DNA of 10,275 bases from Phyllobacteriaceae bacterium UBA1059 (GTDB lineage Bacteria > Pseudomonadota > Alphaproteobacteria > Rhizobiales > Rhizobiaceae), in assembly GCA_002316345.1 (NCBI GenBank), contig DCDI01000003.1, positions 5,235 through 15,509 of the forward strand, written 5' to 3'. The position numbers and the translations under genes are program-made. Below, in pieces: positions 1-5,657 of this stretch. The first letter of the stretch is position 1. Each line of letters opens with the position of its first letter. The notes beneath the pieces are model-generated. The model was not told the DNA's origin and searched no databases. It was given only the letters and a program-made list of their open reading frames with translations.

Positions 1-528
1 GTCGAACAGCATGATCTTCGGCACCATGCACAAGGATCGCGAGATGGCCGCACGCTGCTGCTGGCCGCCGGAAAGCTGGAACGGATACTTTCTGGCCTGT
101 TCGGCAATCTTGACCCGCTCGAGGTAGTGCATGGCGCGCTCCTCGGCTTCGCGCTTCGGCACCTTGCGTACCGAGATCGGCGCCACCGTGCAGTTCTCGA
201 GAATGGTCAGGTGCGGAAACAGGTTGAAGTGCTGGAACACCATGCCGACATCCTGCCGCACCACATCCAGCTTCTTCATGCCCGGCGTCAGCTCCTGGCC
301 GTTCACCCGCAGCGTCCCGCTTGCATGGGTCTCCAGCTGGTTGATGGTGCGGATCAGCGTCGACTTGCCCGAACCGGACGGCCCGCACAACACGATGCGT
401 TCCCCCGAGGCAACATCGAGATCGATGTCGCGCAAGGCGTGGTAGCTGCCATACCACTTGTTGATGCCGCTCATGCTGACGACAGGCGGGCTGTTTCGAT
501 CGATTACATGCGGATGCGCGGCAGTCAT
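1..528 (-). CDS. Polar amino-acid ABC transporter ATP-binding protein (GlnQ/HisP type), 3' end beyond the window
   Basis: This gene encodes the cytoplasmic ATPase that powers an amino-acid importer, in complex with the permease encoded just upstream. The visible 176 residues contain the Walker A motif GPSGSGKST (about residues 49-57), the Q-loop region GMVFQHFNLFPH, and the ABC signature LSGGQQQR. The reading frame leaves the window at IMLFD, inside Walker B, so the D-loop, H-loop and C-terminus are not seen. The length fits the first 70% of a family that is usually 240-260 residues. The ATG at 528 is preceded by GAGG five bases upstream; a second ATG at codon 19 (MSGINKWYG) would give the more usual short N-terminus. 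The gene follows the permease gene by 52 bases on the same strand, so they are probably co-transcribed. The family call is secure; the transported amino acid cannot be read from an ATPase. Confidence 0.95.
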   Translation of the reverse strand, partial: MTAAHPHVIDRNSPPVVSMSGINKWYGSYHALRDIDLDVASGERIVLCGPSGSGKSTLIRTINQLETHASGTLRVNGQELTPGMKKLDVVRQDVGMVFQHFNLFPHLTILENCTVAPISVRKVPKREAEERAMHYLERVKIAEQARKYPFQLSGGQQQRAAISRSLCMVPKIMLFD

Positions 529-580
529 GAGGGCCTCGATGTCAGGCGAGCCGGTAAGCGGAAGAAAGTGCGCAAGACGA

Positions 581-1255
581 TCATCGCATCTGCAGACGCT
601 GGTTGCGCGCTTCGAGATAGCCAACGACGCGAACCAGCGGCCATAGCAGCGCGAGGTAGATGATGGCCGCGCCGATCAGCGGGGTCGGATTGGCCATCAG
701 CGCCTGTGCGTCCTGCGCCTGCTTCAACAGGTCGGGCATGGCGACGACCGACGCGAGTGCGGTGTCCTTGAAGACGGCAATGGAGTTGCTGGTCAGTGGG
801 GGAATGATGACCTTTACAGCCTGCGGCAGGATGATCTTGCGCATTCCAAGCCAGAAGGGCATGCCCAGCGTCGCCGCCGCCTCGAACTGTCCGACGGGCA
901 CGTTCTGGATGCCCGCGCGGCAGACTTCGGCCGTGAAAGCCGCCAGCACCATAGAGAGCGCCAGCAAAGCGGAAACAAAGGAGCTGAACCGGATGCCGAC
1001 GAAAGGAAGCGCGTAGTAAATCAGGATCAACAGAACCAGGATCGGCAGCGCGCGGAACATGTCGATATAGGCGACTGCAAGCAGCTGGACCGGTCGAGGC
1101 GCATAAAGCCTGACCAGACATAGAAGCAGCCCCGCAAACGTCCCCAAAACGATGCTGCAACACGCCAGAACAACCGTATTGCTCAGGCCGCGCATCAGGA
1201 TCGGGAACGATCGCAGCAGGATGTCCCAGTTAAAGAAAGTGTCGATCAATTCCAT
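581..1255 (-). CDS. Polar amino-acid ABC transporter permease (HisM/GlnP family)
   Basis: This is an inner-membrane channel subunit of a PAAT-family importer, 224 residues from the chosen ATG. About five hydrophobic segments are visible. The cytoplasmic EAA loop that docks on the ATPase is clear: GQFEAAATLGMPFWLGMRKI followed by ILPQA. The frame stays open upstream to a TTG at 1318, but the extra residues are Arg/Ser-rich and overlap a stable hairpin. ATG 1255 (MELIDTFFNW) gives the usual family start, although no good Shine-Dalgarno sequence precedes it. Only one permease gene is visible between the binding-protein and ATPase genes. The complex is therefore either a permease homodimer, or uses a second permease encoded beyond the left edge. 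Substrate is inferred only as a polar amino acid or a relative of one. Confidence 0.93.
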   Translation of the reverse strand: MELIDTFFNWDILLRSFPILMRGLSNTVVLACCSIVLGTFAGLLLCLVRLYAPRPVQLLAVAYIDMFRALPILVLLILIYYALPFVGIRFSSFVSALLALSMVLAAFTAEVCRAGIQNVPVGQFEAAATLGMPFWLGMRKIILPQAVKVIIPPLTSNSIAVFKDTALASVVAMPDLLKQAQDAQALMANPTPLIGAAIIYLALLWPLVRVVGYLEARNQRLQMR

Positions 1256-1289
1256 GGGGGCAGCCCGCACCGATCGTGAAGAAGAGGCC

Positions 1290-1316
1290 GGCGAAGCGCC
1301 TGATCGACGCCTCGCC
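1290..1316 (-). promoter_or_regulatory. Intercistronic RNA hairpin between binding-protein and permease genes
   Basis: On the minus strand, GGCGAGGCGTC (1316-1306) can pair with GGCGCTTCGCC (1300-1290) across a five-base loop. This gives 11 continuous base pairs, two of them G-U. The hairpin begins 8 bases after the binding-protein stop codon, and no clean U-run follows. In ABC operons such stems often protect the upstream mRNA or cause partial termination, so that the binding protein is made in excess. That role here is inference. Confidence 0.6.
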
Positions 1317-1324
1317 AAGCGTGC

Positions 1325-2119
1325 TTACTGTGCGGTCGGGACCGGCATGGCGGTCAGCGTGCTGGTAACTGCTTCAGGCGCCACGCCGAACCACTTTTCG
1401 TGAATCTTGGCCATGGTGCCATCGCTCTTCATGGCGGAAATGGCATCGTTGATTTCCGGCAGCATCGGCAGGTTCTTCTTAGCCATCATGGCGAAACGCT
1501 CGCCGGTCGGAATGCGCACCAGAACTTTCAAGGACGGGATCTGCTTGATCGCGAACTGGAAGCCGGCGAGTTCGCCGGCACCGCCATCGATGCGACCGTT
1601 CTGAACGTCGAGCAGCAGGTCCTGCTGGGCATTGTAGCTCGTGACATCGGCGATGCCGTATTTCTCGGCGTTTTCCTTGGCCCACTTGTCGCCCGTGGTG
1701 CCTGCAACAACGCCGATCGTCTTGCCCTTCAGATCTTCAAGCGTCGCAATTTCGGTACCCTGACGACCCACGATCGTGCCGTCGCTGTCATAATAAGGCT
1801 GCGTGAACGACTGGTTGGCCAGACGCTCGTTGGTGACCGAGATGGAAGACACGGCAAAATCGATGCGGCCCGACGCGGTGGCCGCAAACATGGCCTGGAA
1901 GCCCAATTCCTGGATCTCTATACCCTTGCCGATCCGCTTGGCGGCTTCGGTCGCGACGTCGATCTCGAAGCCTTCGAACGTGCCGGCTTCGTTCTTGAAC
2001 TCCCAGGGCGGGTTGGCAGCATAGGCGCCAAGCACGACGTTTTCCTGTGCTTGAGAAGGCAAGGCAAGCGCGCCGAATGCGGTCAGCGCCAATGCGATAA
2101 GGCTCATGCGTTTGTTCAT
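1325..2119 (-). CDS. Periplasmic amino-acid-binding protein of the ABC transporter (SBP family 3)
   Basis: This is a secreted solute receptor of 264 residues that delivers its ligand to the permease encoded next. Residues 1-24 form a Sec signal peptide: positive MNKR, a hydrophobic core, and a probable cleavage site after PSQA. The mature protein shows the SBP_bac_3 landmarks: PPWEFKNEAGTFEGFEIDVA (about 37-56), GRIDFAVSSISVTNER (84-99) with Arg99 in the place that binds the ligand carboxylate, and the second-lobe segment GRIDGGAGELAGF. At the position where HisJ/LAO-type proteins usually have the Asp that contacts the ligand amino group, I read Glu183; this alignment was done by eye. Start ATG 2119 has an AAGGGG ribosome site seven bases upstream. 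The gene lies 81 bases after the PLP-enzyme gene and 69 bases before the permease start, all on one strand. Confidence 0.95.
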   Translation of the reverse strand: MNKRMSLIALALTAFGALALPSQAQENVVLGAYAANPPWEFKNEAGTFEGFEIDVATEAAKRIGKGIEIQELGFQAMFAATASGRIDFAVSSISVTNERLANQSFTQPYYDSDGTIVGRQGTEIATLEDLKGKTIGVVAGTTGDKWAKENAEKYGIADVTSYNAQQDLLLDVQNGRIDGGAGELAGFQFAIKQIPSLKVLVRIPTGERFAMMAKKNLPMLPEINDAISAMKSDGTMAKIHEKWFGVAPEAVTSTLTAMPVPTAQ

Positions 2120-2134
2120 GGTCTTTCCCCTTAT

Positions 2135-2198
2135 GTGCCAGTCATGCTGGCTTTTTCGCCGCTGCGGTTTAAAAGGCGCGGCAACACTCTTGTGGCAC
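2135..2198 (-). promoter_or_regulatory. Competing inverted repeats between PLP-enzyme and binding-protein genes
   Basis: The 81-base gap contains a 5-bp hairpin (arms 2137-2141 and 2147-2151) and a longer-range inverted repeat, GTGCCA at 2135-2140 with TGGCAC at 2193-2198. The arm nearest the ribosome site can belong to either structure, but not both. Read on the plus strand, the small hairpin is followed by five T residues, like a weak terminator for antisense transcription. A role is possible but unproven; the stems are short. Confidence 0.25.
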
Positions 2199-2200
2199 GT

Positions 2201-3322
2201 CTACTTGCGCAACATCGAGTGAAGCGCTTCTCCCAAAGCCTCCACATCGTTTTGCGTCGTCACGATGCCCGGCGACAGGCGCAGTGTGGTGCCGCGCGCA
2301 TCAGCATAAAGCGCGCGTTGGCGTAAGCCCGCAACAACCTCGCTGGGCACCGCATGATCGGGCAAAGTGATCATCACGCTTCCGCCGCGTTCTTGTGGGC
2401 TTTGAGGCGATGTCAACGTCCAGCCATTCTCTTGTGCGATAGCCACCAGACGCTCCGTCGAGTTCCGGTTCTGAGCGGCAATCGCCTCAACGCCTGTTCT
2501 TTCTACCCATTGAAGTCCGGGCAGGGACGCAACGCTGGCAAGGATCGCGGGCGTGCCATGGTCGAAGCGGCGCGCATCCGAGGCATAGCTGAATTTGTCC
2601 AGATCCCAGGAAAACGGGTTTTCCTGGCTGAACCAGCCTCTCAGCTCGGGCTCGCATTGAGCGATAAGGTCCGGCTGAACATAGAGAATGCCGGCACCCG
2701 ACGTGCCGCACAGCCACTTGAGTGAGGTGGAGACAACAAAGTCCACCGGCAGCGTGGCAACCGAAAATGGTACGACGCCCACGCCTTGCGTAATATCCAC
2801 GCCGATGATCGAGCCCATGCGACGGCCATGTTCGGCTAGCCGCGCGACATCGCAACGGTGGGAGGTGGTGGAGGATACCAGCGTCAGGAGCGCAAGGCCG
2901 ACATCTGGCCCCCAGCGTTCCAGAAGATCGTCGTCGTTGACCCACCGCTCGCCCTCGCGCATCGGAACGGTATCGAGCGTGAAGCCGAACCTGTCCTGCA
3001 GCTTCGCCAGCAGGAAATGCAGACTGGGGAAACAATCGGCGGCTACCAGCACGCGCTTGTTCCTGAGACGACCCGCAGGCAGGCCGCCGATCAGGCTGAA
3101 CAGAGCGGTCGTGACATTCTCGGCGGTAGTCAAACTGTGGGCTGGAGCCGAGATGAGCCGTTCCCAGGCTTCTATGAACGCTTGCCGCTGATGCAGAGCA
3201 TAGGGCCACTGCGCGTCATCTTCCGCCGACCATGCTTCTGAAAAACGGCTGAGAGCCTGCGCCATCGAAGTCGCTTTGCCGGGGAAAGTGCCGATCGAGT
3301 GATAAAGGAAGTAGCCGGACAT
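2201..3322 (-). CDS. Class V aminotransferase-fold PLP enzyme, kynureninase-like
   Basis: This is a cytoplasmic pyridoxal-phosphate enzyme of 373 residues from the ATG at 3322. Evidence for the fold: the phosphate-contact segment TTAENVTTALFSL, the Asp/Gln pair in GVDITQGVGVVP (Asp176, Gln179), and the Schiff-base lysine in STSLKWLCGTSGAG (Lys202). Downstream come a GWF segment and FDHGTP, which is the pattern of kynureninase and its relatives. Kynureninase itself cleaves kynurenine to anthranilate and alanine, but this protein differs at several signature places (for example VDITQ where kynureninases have DLAHS). The true reaction is therefore open; an isopenicillin-N-epimerase-like or other lyase/transaminase role is possible. 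The ATG is favoured over a TTG at 3346 because GGAGAGG lies correctly spaced before it and the TTG falls inside a palindrome. Its position between a GntR regulator and an amino-acid importer suggests that it degrades the imported compound. Confidence 0.85.
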   Translation of the reverse strand: MSGYFLYHSIGTFPGKATSMAQALSRFSEAWSAEDDAQWPYALHQRQAFIEAWERLISAPAHSLTTAENVTTALFSLIGGLPAGRLRNKRVLVAADCFPSLHFLLAKLQDRFGFTLDTVPMREGERWVNDDDLLERWGPDVGLALLTLVSSTTSHRCDVARLAEHGRRMGSIIGVDITQGVGVVPFSVATLPVDFVVSTSLKWLCGTSGAGILYVQPDLIAQCEPELRGWFSQENPFSWDLDKFSYASDARRFDHGTPAILASVASLPGLQWVERTGVEAIAAQNRNSTERLVAIAQENGWTLTSPQSPQERGGSVMITLPDHAVPSEVVAGLRQRALYADARGTTLRLSPGIVTTQNDVEALGEALHSMLRK

Positions 3323-3336
3323 CAACCTCTCCGTCA

Positions 3337-3353
3337 ATTTGATCAAATGATCA
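3337..3353. promoter_or_regulatory. Candidate GntR operator palindrome ahead of the PLP-enzyme gene
   Basis: ATTTGATCAAAT at 3337-3348 is a perfect 12-bp palindrome. It overlaps a second arrangement, TGATCA at 3340-3345 and again at 3348-3353. It lies 15-31 bases upstream of the start codon and overlaps the candidate -10 region. FCD-type GntR proteins typically bind short AT-rich palindromes of this size, and such a gene lies immediately upstream. Binding itself is inference. Confidence 0.5.
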
Positions 3354-3374
3354 TGAAGCTGGCTTGGACGTCAA
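3347..3374 (-). promoter_or_regulatory. Candidate sigma-70 promoter of the PLP-enzyme/importer operon
   Basis: On the minus strand a near-consensus -35 box TTGACG (3374-3369) is followed after 16 bases by GATCAT (3352-3347), a 4-of-6 match to the -10 box. The -10 overlaps the TGATCA palindromes, which would suit repression by a bound regulator. Confidence 0.4.
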
Positions 3375-3445
3375 GAGCCTTCCTTTAAGTTCAAAACGTC
3401 TACAGACGCGGAGCAGTCACAGCGGCGCCCCCATCGCCCCATCGG

Positions 3446-4168
3446 CTAGTGGCAAAGGTCCTTCAACATGTCCCAGGTCGTCTGGATATCCTGCTCCAGT
3501 TCCTGCCGCGTACGGCTTTCGTCGCGTGCTTCGATGGCCGCCAGGATTGCAAGGTGCTGCTTGATGTATGGTTCGTGCGGGCCTTGCTCGACCAGAGGTC
3601 GGACATGTGTGGAGAGCATCCGCATATAGGGTCCGAACCGCAGCCAAAGCGTGTCGATGAGCTGCACCAGAACATCGGAGTCTGACGCTCGATAGATTGC
3701 AAAGTGAAAGTCGCGGTTCGCGAGCAGCATCTGGTAAACGTTGCCGGCCTTTGCCGCAGCAGTATGCTGTCCTTCGATAGCCGCCAAGCGCGTGCGGTCT
3801 TCGTCCGTGATGAAGCGTGCACCAAGTTCTGCTGCCAAGCCTTCCACTGCCATGCGCGCACGGCACAGATCGTCCAAGCGGGCGCGGGATACGACGGGAA
3901 CGCGGGCTGATCCGTTGCGGGCGACATCGAGCGCTGTTTCGGCTGCGAGCCGGCGCAAGGCCTCGCGCACAGGCATGTGGCTCGTCCCGAACTGCCCGGC
4001 CAACGACGAGATCGTCAGGGTCTGCCCTGGATCAAAGTCGCCGTTGATAAGCGCGTTGCGAAGCTGCCGATAAACCAAGTCCTGGATCGTGGCACGGGCG
4101 GTAACTTGTTCGAAGCCGGGTTCAGATTGCAAGAAGGACGATCCTGGATACTGCGCTGTCAGCTGCAT
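3446..4168 (-). CDS. GntR-family transcriptional regulator, FCD (FadR) subfamily
   Basis: This is a 240-residue DNA-binding regulator. The winged helix-turn-helix covers about residues 24-90 and carries the GntR signature TSHMPVREALRRL (62-74), followed by the wing region ending near NGSARVPVVS. The remaining part is the all-helical FCD effector domain (about 97-235), with the expected NRDFHFAIY element (His155) and QHLAILAAIEARD (His205); these are the usual metal- or ligand-contact positions of the subfamily. FCD regulators bind small carboxylates, sugar acids or amino-acid breakdown products and mostly repress adjacent genes. The ATG at 4168 is the only usable start, since an in-frame stop lies 24 bases upstream; it lacks a clear Shine-Dalgarno sequence. 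The gene is 123 bases upstream of the PLP-enzyme gene on the same strand, so it probably controls that operon. Confidence 0.93.
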   Translation of the reverse strand: MQLTAQYPGSSFLQSEPGFEQVTARATIQDLVYRQLRNALINGDFDPGQTLTISSLAGQFGTSHMPVREALRRLAAETALDVARNGSARVPVVSRARLDDLCRARMAVEGLAAELGARFITDEDRTRLAAIEGQHTAAAKAGNVYQMLLANRDFHFAIYRASDSDVLVQLIDTLWLRFGPYMRMLSTHVRPLVEQGPHEPYIKQHLAILAAIEARDESRTRQELEQDIQTTWDMLKDLCH

Positions 4169-4172
4169 GGTA

Positions 4173-4203
4173 CACAGGGTTGCTGTTTACCCCAACTCCT
4201 GTG
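4173..4203. promoter_or_regulatory. Inverted repeat just upstream of the GntR gene
   Basis: CACAGG (4173-4178) and CCTGTG (4198-4203) form perfect 6-bp arms with a 19-base spacer. They lie 4-35 bases before the GntR start codon, so this could be an autoregulatory operator. It differs from the palindrome ahead of the PLP-enzyme gene, which weakens that idea. Confidence 0.25.
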
Positions 4204-4276
4204 ACACCGAATGCGCCAGGATTACCGCGGCAGGTCGAGCAAGACCAGAACGAACGGGTCATCCTGAACAGCAGTC

Positions 4277-4302
4277 CGCGCGGTCCCAGAACCAACCGCG
4301 CG
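4277..4302 (-). terminator. Terminator-like hairpin after the methyltransferase gene
   Basis: On the minus strand CGCGCGGT (4302-4295) pairs perfectly with ACCGCGCG (4284-4277) across a 10-base loop, starting 15 bases after the methyltransferase stop codon. The GC-rich 8-bp stem would be stable, but no U-run follows. It is either an imperfect intrinsic terminator or a 3'-end protecting stem. Confidence 0.45.
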
Positions 4303-4317
4303 TTGCCGGCTCTCATC

Positions 4318-5355
4318 TCAGCCGTTCTTGCGGATCGTCGCGTACACGATGTTGCGGTTGTCGCCGTAATACACCTGCGCATCCACCGTGTTACGATCGA
4401 CACTGGCATTGACGATGTCCCACATCTCCGCTTCGGTGCGCAGCAGCAGCGACCAGTTCATGAAGGTTTCCATGAAGCCGTCGTCGGGAATGCCTGCGGC
4501 GAAGTTGGCAAACAGGAACATGCCTTTCGGCTTCAGCATCTGCATGCACTTCTTGGTCAGCCTGACGGCAACCTTGCGGGGCAGATAGTCGTAGAGGCCG
4601 GCGGCGTACACGAAATCGAACTGGCCAAGCTGGTACGTGTCGGTCAGGAGACCGCTGACCGAGCCATCGATCGGCGTGACCGCCGTTTCTGCGAAGTCGC
4701 GCACCATCGAGCCGACGCTGAGCGGATCTTGGTCGAGCGCCACCCAGCGGGCGAGGTCACCGCTTTGTAATGCGATCGAGCGGTTGGCCTCGCGCAAGTG
4801 ACCGGCAGCGATGGTCAGGATCTCCGCGTCTTTGCCATGCGTGGCCGCCACTTCGTCCACGTAGGTGGTCAACAGATCGCGCCGCTCGCGCACAGCAGCC
4901 GAGGATTGTGCGGCGCTGGAAACCTTGTAGACCTGCTGCCCGACCGGCGAGGCTGCGGCGATCGCACCTTCCGCCGACGGGTGGCGATAGATGAAGTCGA
5001 GCAACTGAGCATCACCGGAATATCCGCGCGGCTTTTCGAATGACCACCGCACGAACGGATCCTGCAACAGGAAATCGGCGACAGCGTGGTTCTGCACGAA
5101 AGGAATGAAACTCTTCCAGACCTGCGGGCTCACTCGGCTGCGAATTCCGTGCAGATCTTCGTTGATCCGGCTGGTCGCCGCCATCACATTGTCCCCGGCG
5201 AGGAAACGCTGTTCGGCAAGCTGGAGCACGAGGGCGAGTTGAGCACGGACAGTTTCCGCTGCCGGGTTCGGGTCTGCGATGACCTGCGGCCCCAGCTCTC
5301 TGGCGACTGCTTCCGGGGTAATCAGGCTCATCCCGTCCAACACAATTTGGCTCAT
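4318..5355 (-). CDS. Class I SAM-dependent methyltransferase, PhcB / 3-hydroxypalmitate methyl ester biosynthesis-like
   Basis: This is a 345-residue protein with a helical N-terminal half and a C-terminal Rossmann-type methyltransferase. The segment FEKPRGYSGDAQLLDFIYR (106-124) matches the KPRGYxGD signature that I associate with proteins annotated as 'extracellular factor 3-hydroxypalmitic acid methyl ester biosynthesis'. SAM motif I is the loose form ILTIAAGHLREA (179-190), the acidic motif II is VALDQD (205-210), and the FDFVYAAGLYDYL block (246-258) with MLKPKGMFLFANF completes the fold. Known relatives such as PhcB make a fatty-acid methyl ester quorum signal; whether this protein does so is inference. 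Start ATG 5355 has a GCGGGA element just upstream; an ATG at codon 9 is an alternative. It is divergent from the c-di-GMP gene across 302 bases. Confidence 0.8.
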   Translation of the reverse strand: MSQIVLDGMSLITPEAVARELGPQVIADPNPAAETVRAQLALVLQLAEQRFLAGDNVMAATSRINEDLHGIRSRVSPQVWKSFIPFVQNHAVADFLLQDPFVRWSFEKPRGYSGDAQLLDFIYRHPSAEGAIAAASPVGQQVYKVSSAAQSSAAVRERRDLLTTYVDEVAATHGKDAEILTIAAGHLREANRSIALQSGDLARWVALDQDPLSVGSMVRDFAETAVTPIDGSVSGLLTDTYQLGQFDFVYAAGLYDYLPRKVAVRLTKKCMQMLKPKGMFLFANFAAGIPDDGFMETFMNWSLLLRTEAEMWDIVNASVDRNTVDAQVYYGDNRNIVYATIRKNG

Positions 5356-5360
5356 TCCCG

Positions 5361-5426
5361 CTTCCCGGCTTAACTATTGTTAACCATAACGAGGGGTTAA
5401 CATTCTCGGGAAGATCTTACTAGATC
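5361..5426. promoter_or_regulatory. Nested inverted repeats with a TTAACCAT element in the divergent promoter region
   Basis: CTTCCCG (5361-5367) and CGGGAAG (5407-5413) are perfect 7-bp arms. They enclose a second pair, GTTAACC (5379-5385) and GGTTAAC (5395-5401). Directly beside them lies GATCT-TACT-AGATC (5413-5426). TTAACCAT (5380-5387) equals the short CtrA-associated motif described in Caulobacter (from memory). The exact TTAA-N7-TTAA CtrA site is absent: spacing between TTAA boxes is 6 and 13. The cluster begins 6 bases upstream of the methyltransferase start. Confidence 0.45.
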
Positions 5427-5657
5427 AATTTATTAAGCAGGTTCTAAACAGTTCGACTAAGAGGCTCGTTTTCGCAATGAAACTCAGCCGGCGTAAGGTC
5501 AATCCAGACAATTGGATGGATCCGTTAAAGCGCACGGAAAGGACCTGAGCCTATAAGAGCGATACGGGTTGCTTGGGGCGGGGAAGCGATCAGGGGGCAA
5601 TTACCTTCCTGATGGCGATCCGCTCTGCCACACTAACAACAGGTTCGGTTCAGCAAC
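5427..5657. other. Non-coding remainder of the divergent region; leader of the GGDEF-EAL gene
   Basis: No convincing gene or strong promoter is seen here. A 23-codon open frame starting ATG at 5477 has no ribosome site and is not called. A 6-bp inverted repeat, ATCAGG (5589-5594) and CCTGAT (5608-5613), lies about 45 bases before the GGDEF-EAL start. The region is visibly less GC-rich at its left end than the flanking genes. Confidence 0.4.

Noticed and set aside
1400..2326. Long plus-strand open frame of 308 codons antisense to the binding-protein gene
   Set aside because: The opposite strand encodes a complete binding protein with signal peptide and ribosome site; the plus frame has no family features and arises from GC-rich codon bias.
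3391..3410. Small hairpin CGTCT-AC-AGACG followed on the minus strand by four T residues, as a terminator of the GntR gene
   Set aside because: The loop is only two bases, leaving about four usable pairs; too weak to call.
5370..5400. Full CtrA binding site TTAA-N7-TTAA
   Set aside because: The TTAA boxes are separated by 6 and 13 bases, so only the short TTAACCAT form is reported, as tentative.
5477..5548. Short plus-strand open frame of 23 codons in the divergent gap
   Set aside because: No ribosome site, no recognisable feature, and length within chance expectation.
5611..5630. Possible sigma-54 promoter (GG and GC doublets) before the GGDEF-EAL gene
   Set aside because: The doublets are 11 rather than 10 bases apart and the flanking consensus is poor.
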